Notes under the pieces: model-generated
Told to the model about the DNA's origin: nothing
Seen by the model: only the letters and a program-made list of their open reading frames with translations
The model's database searches: none
Position numbers and translations under genes: made by a program
Shown here: in pieces, positions 7,769 through 16,318 of the stretch
How the letters are laid out: each line of letters begins with the position of its first letter
Numbering within the stretch: the first letter of the stretch is position 1
NCBI RefSeq assembly: GCF_001650725.1
Contig: NZ_LXVX01000012.1
Span: 1-64,000, forward strand
Origin: Sphingobium sp. TCM1
Lineage (GTDB): Bacteria > Pseudomonadota > Alphaproteobacteria > Sphingomonadales > Sphingomonadaceae
Direction of reading: 5' to 3'
Length of the DNA: 64,000 nt

Positions 7769-9078
7769 TGCCCCGCGCTACCGACGCGGGAGAGCGAGAA
7801 GCCTGCATCGGCCGCTTCGGCGAGGGGGTAGATGTTGCGCAGGTCAACGAGGGCGTTGCCGGTCATGGAGGCGGCGAGGCGCTTGAGGTCGAGGGCGCGG
7901 AAGATGTCCCATTCGGTGACGAGGACGAGGGCGTCGGCGCCCTTCGCGGCTTCATAGGCGTCCTTTGCCATCGTGACGCCGGGCATCATCGGGGCGGCGA
8001 CCTCCATGCCTTCGGGATCATAGGCGACGATCTTCGCGCCGGCATCCTCGAGCGCCTGGACGATGGCGATGCTGGGGGCGTCGCGCATGTCGTCGGTATT
8101 GGGCTTGAAGGTGAGGCCGAGCAGCGCGACCGTCTTGCCGCGCGCATCGCCGCCCAGCGCCTTGACGATCTTGCGGCCCATCGCCCGCTTGCGCAGGTCG
8201 TTGACCTGCACGACCGTCTCGACGATGCGGATCGGCGCGTCATGGTCCTGACCGGTCTTGACCAGCGCCAGCGTGTCCTTGGGGAAGCAGGAGCCGCCAT
8301 AGCCCGGCCCTGCGTGCAGGAACTTGGAACCGATGCGGTTGTCGAGGCCGATGCCGCGCGACACGTCCTGCACCTCGGCGCCGACCGCCTCGCACAGGTC
8401 CGCCATCTCGTTGATGAAGGTGATCTTGGTCGCCAGGAAGGCGTTGGCGGCATATTTGATCAGTTCGGCGGTGCGACGGCCGGTGAACATGAGCGGCGCC
8501 TGGTTGAGGTTGAGCGGCCGGTAGATCTGGCTCATGACCGCGATGGCGCGGTCCGATCCGGTGGTGCCCACGACGACGCGGTCGGGCCGCTTGAAGTCGC
8601 CGATGGCGGCGCCTTCGCGCAGGAATTCGGGGTTGGAGACGACCTGGATGTCGAGGTCCGGGCGCAGGTCGCGTGCGATCCGCTCGACTTCGTCGCCGGT
8701 GCCCACGGGCACGGTCGACTTGGTGACGATCACCGCCGGCCCGTCCAGCGCCTCGACGATCTCCCGCGCCGCAGCATAGACATAGCTCAGGTCCGCATGG
8801 CCGTCGCCTCGGCGCGAGGGCGTGCCGACCGCGATGAAGATCGCGTCCGCGCCCTTGACCCCTGCTGCCAGATCGGTGGTGAAGGTCAGCCGCCCGGCCG
8901 CCGCATTGCCGCCGACCAACTGGTCCAGGCCCGGCTCGAAGATCGGCATCCGCCCGGATTCGATCGCCGCGATCTTGCCCGCATCCTTGTCGACGCACAC
9001 GACGTCATGCCCGAAATCCGCAAAACAGGCTCCCGACACAAGGCCCACATAACCTGTGCCGATCATGGTGATTTTCAT
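7765..9078 (-). CDS. ugd: UDP-glucose 6-dehydrogenase
   Basis: Oxidises UDP-glucose to UDP-glucuronate with two NAD+, supplying a precursor for acidic exopolysaccharide. The 437-aa protein has the Rossmann start MKITMIGTGYVGLVSG, the substrate-binding NPEFLREG, the central helix segment AELIKYAANAFLATKITFINE, the catalytic-Cys motif GPGYGGSCFPKDT and the C-terminal LGLTFKPNTDDMRDAPS. These are all diagnostic of UGD rather than the UDP-ManNAc dehydrogenase encoded at 10.5 kb. It is divergent from wecB across 167 bp, so a shared regulatory region is possible. Confidence 0.95.
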   Translation of the reverse strand: MKITMIGTGYVGLVSGACFADFGHDVVCVDKDAGKIAAIESGRMPIFEPGLDQLVGGNAAAGRLTFTTDLAAGVKGADAIFIAVGTPSRRGDGHADLSYVYAAAREIVEALDGPAVIVTKSTVPVGTGDEVERIARDLRPDLDIQVVSNPEFLREGAAIGDFKRPDRVVVGTTGSDRAIAVMSQIYRPLNLNQAPLMFTGRRTAELIKYAANAFLATKITFINEMADLCEAVGAEVQDVSRGIGLDNRIGSKFLHAGPGYGGSCFPKDTLALVKTGQDHDAPIRIVETVVQVNDLRKRAMGRKIVKALGGDARGKTVALLGLTFKPNTDDMRDAPSIAIVQALEDAGAKIVAYDPEGMEVAAPMMPGVTMAKDAYEAAKGADALVLVTEWDIFRALDLKRLAASMTGNALVDLRNIYPLAEAADAGFSLSRVGSAGH

Positions 9079-9245
9079 GAGGTGCTCTGGCTCCGCAAAG
9101 AAAGAATATGATGTAGCATGGCTTCAGGAAAACCTCTGCACAATTTGGTTCGCTGCAATGCAGCGAGAAAATGCGCAAGCGATTCAGGGGCTGTATACCA
9201 ATTTCTGCGACAGGTGGAGCGTAGGGGCAGGCAGAAGGAAGAGCC

Positions 9246-10379
9246 GTGAAGATTGCCATTGTGTTCGGGACGAGGCCCGAAGCGATCAAGATGTTTCCGG
9301 TGGTCCATGCGCTGCGGGCCAGGCAGGGCGTGCAAACCCGCGTCATCGTCACTGCGCAGCATCGCAACCTGCTGGATCAGGTGCTGGAGATAGCGGGCAT
9401 AACGCCTGACATCGATCTGGACGTGATGCTCCCCAACCAGACCCTGGACGGGCTGACGGCCCGGTTGATCGTCGAACTGGGCAAGGCTTTCGATGCCGAG
9501 AGACCCGACCGGGTGGTCGTTCATGGCGATACGCTCACGACCATGGTGGCCAGCCTTGCCGCCTATTATCGCAAGATTCCGGTTGCCCATGTCGAGGCAG
9601 GGCTGCGCAGCGGCGACATCCATCACCCTTGGCCGGAGGAGGTGAATCGCCGCGTGGTCGCCTGCATCGCCGATATGAACTTCGCGCCGACTCAGGCGGC
9701 CGCGGATGCGCTGCGAGCCGAAAATCGCGACCCTGCGAGTATCCACATTACTGGCAACACCGTGATCGACGCGCTGCTGGCGACCCGCGCGCGGGTACTG
9801 GCGGAGCCGTCCCTGGCGAGCGGGCTGGACGATCTTGCTGCGCGCTTCGCGGGTAAACGGATCGTCGCCGTCACCAGCCACCGGCGCGAGAATTTCGGTG
9901 GCGGGATGGAAGCGATCGCCCGCTCGATCGCGGACATCGCCGCGCGGCCCGACGTGGCCGTGATCTTCCCCGTCCATCCCAACCCCAATGTCCGCCCGGT
10001 GATGGACGCCGTGCTCGGCGGCCTTCCCAATGTCGCGATGATCGAGCCGCTCGACTATCCGCATTTCGTGCGGCTGCTCGACCTCTGCCATCTCGTATTG
10101 ACCGACAGCGGCGGCGTGCAGGAGGAAGCGCCCTCGCTCGGCAAGCCGGTGCTGGTGATGCGCGAGACGACCGAGCGCCCCGAAGGCGTCGAAGCGGGCA
10201 CAGCCAAGCTGGTCGGGGCAGACCGGGAGCGCATCGTGCGCGCGGTGTTGGCCTTGCTCGATGACGAAGACGCCTATCAGGCGATGGCGCGCGCGCACAA
10301 CCCCTTCGGCGATGGGAAGGCGGCGGAACGGATTGCGGCGGTGATGGCCATGGTGAAACCCGCGGTACGCGCCGCCTGA
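9246..10379 (+). CDS. wecB: UDP-N-acetylglucosamine 2-epimerase (non-hydrolysing)
   Basis: Interconverts UDP-GlcNAc and UDP-ManNAc in the cytosol. Family motifs are present in order: GTRPEAIK at the N-terminus, HGDT, VEAGLRSGD, HPWPEEVNR, HRRENFG, and DSGGVQEEAPSLGKP followed by RETTERPEG. At 377 aa it is the standard length. Translation starts at a GTG (9246) preceded by a purine-rich AAGGAAGAG site. The next gene is the dehydrogenase that uses its product, so the pair should yield UDP-ManNAcA (or a related uronate) for a surface polysaccharide. Confidence 0.94.
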   Translation: MKIAIVFGTRPEAIKMFPVVHALRARQGVQTRVIVTAQHRNLLDQVLEIAGITPDIDLDVMLPNQTLDGLTARLIVELGKAFDAERPDRVVVHGDTLTTMVASLAAYYRKIPVAHVEAGLRSGDIHHPWPEEVNRRVVACIADMNFAPTQAAADALRAENRDPASIHITGNTVIDALLATRARVLAEPSLASGLDDLAARFAGKRIVAVTSHRRENFGGGMEAIARSIADIAARPDVAVIFPVHPNPNVRPVMDAVLGGLPNVAMIEPLDYPHFVRLLDLCHLVLTDSGGVQEEAPSLGKPVLVMRETTERPEGVEAGTAKLVGADRERIVRAVLALLDDEDAYQAMARAHNPFGDGKAAERIAAVMAMVKPAVRAA

Positions 10380-10457
10380 CGTCTCATTACCGAAATCTTC
10401 AGCATTTCCGCGCAGAAGGGCAGCCAAATCGAACCGGCCCAAAGGATTGCCTGCCCC

Positions 10458-11768
10458 ATGCCCGTCGACACCAAGCAGAAGGTTTCCGTCATCGGCCTTG
10501 GCTATATCGGCCTGCCGACCGCCGCTCTGATCGCGCGCGGGGGATGCCAGGTAGTGGGCGTGGACGTGTCGGCCCATGTGGTCGAAACAGTCAATTCGGG
10601 CCGAGTCCATATCGAGGAAGTCGATCTTGACGGCCTGGTTCAGGGCGTGGTCGCGCGGGGCCATCTGCGCGCCAGCCTGGACGTCGAGCAAAGCGACGTC
10701 TTCATCATTGCTGTCCCGACCCCGGTGGCGGAAGATCGCGCGCCAGACATCTCCTATGTCCTGAAGGCGGCACGGACCATCGCGCCGGTGCTGAAGCCCG
10801 GGGACACGGTGATCCTGGAATCCACGTCTCCGGTCGGCACGACCGAGGCGCTGCGCGACGTGATCGGCTCGCTGCGCGCCGACCTCAGAATGCCCGGGCA
10901 GGGCGCCCAGGGCGACATCGCCATCGCCTATTGCCCGGAGCGGGTTCTGCCGGGCCGCATCCTGGTCGAACTGATCGACAATGACCGCTGTATCGGCGGG
11001 ATCACGCCGCGTTGCGCGCGCAAGGCGCTGGGCTTCTACCGCCAGTTCGTGCGCGGCGCCTGCATCACCACCACGGCCCGCGCAGCGGAAATGGTGAAGC
11101 TGGTCGAAAACAGCTTCCGCGACGTCAACATCGCCTTCGCCAACGAATTGTCGGTGATCGCGGAGAATATGGATATCGACGTGTGGGAGGTGATCCGCCT
11201 CGCCAACCGGCATCCGCGCGTCAACATCCTCAATCCCGGCCCCGGTGTCGGTGGCCACTGCATCGCCGTCGATCCCTGGTTCATCGTCCATGGCGATCCC
11301 GAAAATGCCCGAATCATCCGCACAGCGCGCGAGGTGAATGATGGCAAGACGGATCATGTGGTCGCCAGAGCGTCGGACATGATCGATGACTTCGCGGGCG
11401 AGGACGTCGCCTGCCTCGGTCTTGCCTTCAAGGCGAATATCGACGATTTCCGCGAAAGTCCGGCGGTGAAGGTCGCCGCGCGCCTCGCCCGTCGCTATGG
11501 GCGCCGCATCAAGCTGGTCGAACCCTATGCGCAGTCGCTGCCCATGGAGTTTGCCGGGACGGGGGCCGAACTGATCGATCTCGATACGGCTCTGGAACAA
11601 TGTGGCGTGTTCGTCATTCTGGTCGATCATGACATGTTCAAATCGGTCCCGGTGGACGAGCGCGCCGGCAAGGCGGTCTATGACACGCGGGGCATCTGGC
11701 CCGATCAGCCCCGTCGGCCCGACCAGCCTCACCGGATCGCGCCCGCACCGGACCGCATCGCCGTCTGA
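10458..11768 (+). CDS. wecC: UDP-N-acetyl-D-mannosamine dehydrogenase
   Basis: NAD-dependent two-step oxidation of UDP-ManNAc to UDP-ManNAcA. The 436-aa protein has the Rossmann motif VIGLGYIGLPTAALIA, CPERVLPG, the AEMVKLVENSFRDVNIAFANE helix and the catalytic-Cys motif GPGVGGHCIAVDPWF; the HCI form is typical of WecC rather than Ugd. LGLAFKANIDDFRESPA follows. It lies 78 bp after wecB and precedes the export genes, consistent with a precursor-plus-export operon. WbpA-like UDP-GlcNAc dehydrogenase activity is an alternative, but the neighbouring epimerase supports WecC. Confidence 0.92.
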   Translation: MPVDTKQKVSVIGLGYIGLPTAALIARGGCQVVGVDVSAHVVETVNSGRVHIEEVDLDGLVQGVVARGHLRASLDVEQSDVFIIAVPTPVAEDRAPDISYVLKAARTIAPVLKPGDTVILESTSPVGTTEALRDVIGSLRADLRMPGQGAQGDIAIAYCPERVLPGRILVELIDNDRCIGGITPRCARKALGFYRQFVRGACITTTARAAEMVKLVENSFRDVNIAFANELSVIAENMDIDVWEVIRLANRHPRVNILNPGPGVGGHCIAVDPWFIVHGDPENARIIRTAREVNDGKTDHVVARASDMIDDFAGEDVACLGLAFKANIDDFRESPAVKVAARLARRYGRRIKLVEPYAQSLPMEFAGTGAELIDLDTALEQCGVFVILVDHDMFKSVPVDERAGKAVYDTRGIWPDQPRRPDQPHRIAPAPDRIAV

Positions 11769-11891
11769 CCGTCAGTGTGGCGGCGCGCCCCGTCGCGCCG
11801 ACAGTTGCCATCGCCCTGTCCCGTCGTTAACCCCCGGATCCAACGGCGCCTGTCCGCGCCATGGATCAATCGCCAGAGGGGGACATGAGGC

Positions 11892-12596
11892 ATGAGGCGC
11901 TGGCGCTCGCCGCGACTTTGGATGGCCGCCCTGCTCTTGCCGGGTCTGACGGGCTGCGCGACCGTGGAGGATGCGCCTGCGGGGGAAGCGGCCTATGCTA
12001 TCGTGCCGCCGCCGCCGGCCGTGGGCATGGATTATCGCCTGTCGCCCGAGGACGTGCTGCGCATCCAGGTCTATCATGAGCCGGGCCTGTCGCTGGAGGA
12101 TGCACAGGTGACGGCTGCTGGCATGGTCCGTATGCCGCTGATCGGCGACGTGCCGGTCGCGGGCCTGACCGCCGGTGAGGCCGCCGACGTCATCGCCGGG
12201 CGGTTGGGTGAGCGCTATCTGGTGTCGCCCCAGGTGACCTTGTTCGTGAAGAAGGCGGTGGGTCGTCGCATTACGCTGGACGGTGAGGTGCGGGAACCCG
12301 GCCTCTATCCGATCGAGGGACGATTGACCCTGTCCCAGGCAGTAGCATTGGCCAAGGGACCAACCCGGCTGGCGAGCCTCGGTCAGGTCGTGGTCGTGCG
12401 CCGCATGGATGGGGAGCGGCGGGCCGCGATGTTCGATCTTGCCGCCATCCGAAAGGGCGAAGCGCCCGATCCCGAAATTCTGCCCGGCGACCAGTTGATC
12501 GTCGGCCTGTCGCGCGCCAAGGCGATATTGGGCGGCGCGCTGATCGCGGTTCCGGCCATCGCTGCGGGCTTCATCGCGCTGGATGGAGATCGTTGA
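11892..12596 (+). CDS. Wza-like polysaccharide export lipoprotein
   Basis: Periplasmic/outer-membrane export component. The 234-aa protein has a lipoprotein signal with lipobox LTGC (Cys22), a polysaccharide-export domain beginning YRLSPEDVLRIQVYHEPGLS, and SLBB-like repeats (RITLDGEVREPGLYPIEGRLTL). It ends in a hydrophobic stretch (about 210-228) instead of the amphipathic helix of Wza, which is unusual. The stop codon overlaps the ATG of the following kinase gene (TGATG), so the two are translationally coupled. It is the first of two such proteins here; the other belongs to the XrtA locus at 52.8 kb. Confidence 0.85.
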   Translation: MRRWRSPRLWMAALLLPGLTGCATVEDAPAGEAAYAIVPPPPAVGMDYRLSPEDVLRIQVYHEPGLSLEDAQVTAAGMVRMPLIGDVPVAGLTAGEAADVIAGRLGERYLVSPQVTLFVKKAVGRRITLDGEVREPGLYPIEGRLTLSQAVALAKGPTRLASLGQVVVVRRMDGERRAAMFDLAAIRKGEAPDPEILPGDQLIVGLSRAKAILGGALIAVPAIAAGFIALDGDR

Positions 12597-14728
12597 TGGT
12601 CGCGACCCGGATCGATCCTGTGGACAGCCCGGAAGTGGAAGGCATTGGTGCCCGGTTGGCGAGCGCCGCGCGCACCTACTGGACGGTGCTGCGTCGGCAC
12701 CGCGTGATCCTGTTCGTCACCATGGCGCTGTGCCTGCTGGCGGCGTTGCTCTACATCCTGCTGTCGACGCCGGACTATCGCGCCACGGCTTCGGTCGAAG
12801 TGGAGGACGTGCCCGCCGGCGCCGCCGGCGCGGGCGCGGCGCGATCGATGACCGACGACACGGAAACGGTCATGCAGACCGAATTGGAAGTGCTGCGCAG
12901 CCGCGCGCTGGCCGAAGAGGTGGTGCGCGACCTGGCACTGGTCGGCACGCCGACCTTTTTCGAGGGGATGGGCGTCAGCCCGCCCAAGGAAGGTTCGGCC
13001 GGCCTCAGCCAGAGGCAGGTCGAGCAGGAGCGGGTCGTTGCCCTGCTGCGCCGGAATCTGGAGGTGGAACTGCCCGGCAAGTCGCGGATCATCCGGATCA
13101 GCTTCGTCAGCGCCGACCCGGTGCTGTCGGCGCGGGTCGCCAACAGCTATGCCGACAGCCTGATCCGGTCGGACCTCAAACGTGGCTTCGAATCGGGCGT
13201 GCAGGCGCGGCGCTTCCTGCTGGGTGAACTGGACGGCGCTCGGCGCGACCTTTCGCGCGCGGAGCGAGAATTGGCCATTTATGCCGCCCGGACCGGAGGA
13301 GCGCCTGTCGAGCCGGATAAGGGCGCGCAGGAGGCGGGCAAGCCCCGGTCGCCCGAACCGAAGTTCGCGCCATCGGAAGGGTCGATCGAGACCCGGCTGG
13401 CGCAGCTCAACGGCTATCGCGCGCAGGCGGTGTCGGAACGGATCGCCGCGCAGAAGCGCTGGGAAAGCGCGAGACGCGCCAGTGTCGAGACGCTGCCGGA
13501 GGTGCTCAACAACGGCGCCATGCAGCAATTGATGGCGGAGCGGGCGCAAGCGCGCGCCGCGCTGGTCGAGGAACGGCAATTTCGCAAGGACGCGCACCCG
13601 GAAATGCGCGAGGCGCGCGCCAGGCTCGCGGCTTTGGACGATCAGGCGACGGAAATGGCGAACCGCATCCGTGCATCGCTCAAGGAGCAATATGACGTCG
13701 CCGTCCATGGCGAGAAGCAGATCGCGACCGAAATCGCGGGGCTGGAGCGCGATGCCCAGGCCGCGCGCGGACGCGATGTGCAACTCAGCATCTATGAAAG
13801 GTCGGTCGACACCTATCGGATGCTGCATGACAGCCTGTTGCAACGCTATCGCGACATGGCGTCGCAGGCGGGCTTCCAGGCCGGCCGTATTCAGCCGCTG
13901 GACCGGGCGGCCGTGCCGGCGCACCCTTTCTCGCCCAAGATCGGCGAAACGCTGCTTCTTGCTGCGCTCGGCGGGCTGGCGCTGGGGCTGTTGCTGGTGG
14001 CGGCGCGGCATATATTCGACGATGCGGTGACGTCCGCGGACACGCTGGCCGAACGGGTGGGCCTGCCGCTGCTGGGTGCGGTGCCTGTGACGGGGGATAA
14101 TCCGCAGCCGCCCGAAATCTTCACGCCCATCGCGCGTTCGTTGTTGCTGGCGTCCGCAGGCGGCTTGCCGCGCTCCATCCTCGTCACCAGTGCGCAGGAA
14201 GGGGAAGGCAAGTCCTTGACGCTCAATGCCTTGGCGCGTGCGCTGGCGGGTCTCGGCAAGACCGTGCTGGTCATCGATGGCGACATGCGCCGGCCGGTGC
14301 AGCACGCGCTCTTCCGCGTCGCGCCCGGCAAGGGCATCAGCGAAGTGCTGACAGGGCAGGCGAGGGCGGCCGACGCGATCATCCCGACCGGCGTCGAGCG
14401 CCTGGCGCTGCTGCCGTGCGGCGCGGTGCCGCCCAATCCGGCCGAACTGCTGGCCACGCCGGCGCTCGACGATCTGCTGGCGGCGGTGCGAGACGATTAT
14501 GACACGATCCTGATCGACGCGCCGCCGATCCTAGGGCTGGGCGATACGCCCCTTCTGGGCGCGCGCGTGCAGGCGAGCTTGATGGTCGTAGAATGGGGCC
14601 GCAACCATCATGGCGGTCTCCGCGTCTCGGTCGATCGGTTGCGCCGCGCGGGAGGCGTCATCATCGGCGCCATCCTGACCAAGCAGCAGGGACGCGCCTT
14701 TGAATATGACTATCATCGGGGCGGTTAG
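12596..14728 (+). CDS. Wzc-like polysaccharide co-polymerase/tyrosine autokinase
   Basis: Inner-membrane protein that controls polysaccharide chain length and couples it to export by autophosphorylation. The 710-aa protein has an N-terminal Wzz domain with a membrane segment (about 42-62, LFVTMALCLLAALLYILL). A long coiled-coil periplasmic region ends in the PxxP segment AVPAHPFSPK, a second membrane helix follows, then the BY-kinase domain: Walker A SAQEGEGKS, Walker A-prime VLVIDGDMRRP and Walker B DTILIDAPPIL. The C-terminus has only two tyrosines (FEYDYHRGG), a short Tyr cluster. The ATG at 12596 is chosen over a TTG at 12593. Coupled to the Wza-like gene. Confidence 0.9.
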   Translation: MVATRIDPVDSPEVEGIGARLASAARTYWTVLRRHRVILFVTMALCLLAALLYILLSTPDYRATASVEVEDVPAGAAGAGAARSMTDDTETVMQTELEVLRSRALAEEVVRDLALVGTPTFFEGMGVSPPKEGSAGLSQRQVEQERVVALLRRNLEVELPGKSRIIRISFVSADPVLSARVANSYADSLIRSDLKRGFESGVQARRFLLGELDGARRDLSRAERELAIYAARTGGAPVEPDKGAQEAGKPRSPEPKFAPSEGSIETRLAQLNGYRAQAVSERIAAQKRWESARRASVETLPEVLNNGAMQQLMAERAQARAALVEERQFRKDAHPEMREARARLAALDDQATEMANRIRASLKEQYDVAVHGEKQIATEIAGLERDAQAARGRDVQLSIYERSVDTYRMLHDSLLQRYRDMASQAGFQAGRIQPLDRAAVPAHPFSPKIGETLLLAALGGLALGLLLVAARHIFDDAVTSADTLAERVGLPLLGAVPVTGDNPQPPEIFTPIARSLLLASAGGLPRSILVTSAQEGEGKSLTLNALARALAGLGKTVLVIDGDMRRPVQHALFRVAPGKGISEVLTGQARAADAIIPTGVERLALLPCGAVPPNPAELLATPALDDLLAAVRDDYDTILIDAPPILGLGDTPLLGARVQASLMVVEWGRNHHGGLRVSVDRLRRAGGVIIGAILTKQQGRAFEYDYHRGG

Positions 14729-14745
14729 GAAGCCTTTGGCCCGCC

Positions 14746-14880
14746 CTATAGGACGTCCCCGAACATGAACCAGACCATGGCGATCCAGGCGGCAAGGCCG
14801 ATGGCCCCCAATATCACGCCGGATCGGGCGCGGATGGCGGGCCACAGCCCGCGCGGTTCGTCTTCGTCGTCAATGTGCAT
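14746..14880 (-). CDS. Putative 44-aa single-pass membrane micro-protein
   Basis: A short frame begins at an ATG (14880) and ends at a TAG (14746). The head is acidic (MHIDDEDEPRG), then comes a basic, Trp-containing stretch (LWPAIRARSG) and one hydrophobic helix (VILGAIGLAAWIAMVWFMF) ending GDVL. The topology and composition are those of a genuine small membrane protein. It lies between the convergent Wzc-like gene and otsA and could be part of either the polysaccharide or the trehalose neighbourhood, or stand alone. No family is recognised. Confidence 0.62.
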   Translation of the reverse strand: MHIDDEDEPRGLWPAIRARSGVILGAIGLAAWIAMVWFMFGDVL

Positions 14881-14911
14881 CGGGCTGGCGTAGCGGCGGA
14901 CGGGCCTTCGC

Positions 14912-16318
14912 TCAACCCGCCTCGGCTTCGGCCTCTGCCCGCATGGCGGGGCGCTCCACCGCCATCAGCCGGCCGGTAAAGCATTGTCGCCACCAGCTGA
15001 TGTCCTGCCCTTCGACGCTGTCCATCATCGCACGCCAGCGCCGCTTGCGTTCGTCCAGCGGCATCGCCAGCGCGCGATTGATCGCGTCGGACATTTCTTC
15101 CGGGCTATATGGGTTGATCAGCAGCGCGTCCTTCAGCTGCATCGCCGCCCCAGCGAACCGCGACAGGATCAGCACGCCGGGATCGTCGGGGTTTTGCGCC
15201 GCCACATATTCCTTGGCGACCAGGTTCATCCCGTCGCGCAGCGGCGTCACCAGGCCGATCTTCGCAGCTCGGTAGATACCGGCCAGCTTGTCGCGGGGAT
15301 AGCCCTGGTTGACATAGCGGATCGGGGTCCAGTCCACATCGCTATACTCGCCATTGAGCCTTCCCGCGAGCGAATCGAGTGTCGCGCGGATCTGTTGATA
15401 GCTCTCAACTTCCCCGCGCGAAGGGGGGGCGATCTGGGTCAGCAGCACCTTGCGGTGATGTTCGGGATGGTCCTTTAGGAAACGGGCATAGCCGTTGAAC
15501 CTCTCCTCCAGCCCCTTGCTATAGTCGAGCCGGTCGACGCCCACGATCATCGCCCGGTCCTGAAGCGAGGCGCGGAGCAGTTCGACCATGTCGCCCGCAT
15601 CCTCGCTTACCGCCGCTTCTGCAAATTCCCTGGCGTTGATACCGATCGGGCAGGCGACGGCCTGGATCGTCCGGTCACCGACCGTGACAAAATCGCCATC
15701 CACCGTCCCGCCCATCTCCTTTTCGACATAGTGGCGGAAGGATTCGAGCCATTCCTCGGTATGGAAGCCGATCACGTCATAGGCGAACAGCGTGCTGACC
15801 AGCTTGGTATGATGGGGCAACGACACCAGCAGGCGGGTGGGCGGCCATGGAATGTGAAGGAAAAAGCCCATCCGGTTGTTCAGTCCACGGTCGCGCAGCA
15901 TCTGGCCCAGCGGGATCATGTGATAATCATGCACCCAGATGATGTCTTCCGGCTCGATCAGCGGCATCGCCGTGTCGGCGAACCGCTGGTTGACGCGATT
16001 ATAGCCACCCTCGAAATCGCGCGCATATTCGGCCAGGTCGATGCGGAAATGGAACAACGGCCAGAGTGTCTTGTTGGCGTAGCCGTTATAATATTCGTCG
16101 ACATCCTGTTCTTCCAGGTCGATCGTCGCGGTCTTGACCCCTTCATCCTCGGCGAAGCCGATATGGCCGGTAAAATTGTCCGTGATCTCCCCCGACCAGC
16201 CGACCCAGATGCCGCGGCTCTCGCGTAGCGCCTGCGACAGGGCGACGGCCAGGCCGCCCTGGTTGCCGGTCTTGCTGGGGCGGCTGACCCGGTTGGAAAT
16301 GACGATCAGGCGGCTCAT
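14912..16318 (-). CDS. otsA: Trehalose-6-phosphate synthase
   Basis: GT20 enzyme that joins UDP-glucose and glucose-6-phosphate to trehalose-6-phosphate, an osmoprotectant precursor. The 468-aa product starts MSRLIVISNRVS (ATG at 16318). It shows NGYANKTLWPLFH, WVHDYHMIPLGQMLR, GFFLHIPWPP, VDRLDYSKGLEERF and DGMNLVAKEYVAAQ, all conserved OtsA donor and acceptor motifs. It overlaps the end of the GH15 gene by 4 bp (ATGA) and is the last gene of otsB-GH15-otsA. Its C-terminus is Ala/Glu-rich and probably dispensable. Confidence 0.95.
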   Translation of the reverse strand: MSRLIVISNRVSRPSKTGNQGGLAVALSQALRESRGIWVGWSGEITDNFTGHIGFAEDEGVKTATIDLEEQDVDEYYNGYANKTLWPLFHFRIDLAEYARDFEGGYNRVNQRFADTAMPLIEPEDIIWVHDYHMIPLGQMLRDRGLNNRMGFFLHIPWPPTRLLVSLPHHTKLVSTLFAYDVIGFHTEEWLESFRHYVEKEMGGTVDGDFVTVGDRTIQAVACPIGINAREFAEAAVSEDAGDMVELLRASLQDRAMIVGVDRLDYSKGLEERFNGYARFLKDHPEHHRKVLLTQIAPPSRGEVESYQQIRATLDSLAGRLNGEYSDVDWTPIRYVNQGYPRDKLAGIYRAAKIGLVTPLRDGMNLVAKEYVAAQNPDDPGVLILSRFAGAAMQLKDALLINPYSPEEMSDAINRALAMPLDERKRRWRAMMDSVEGQDISWWRQCFTGRLMAVERPAMRAEAEAEAG

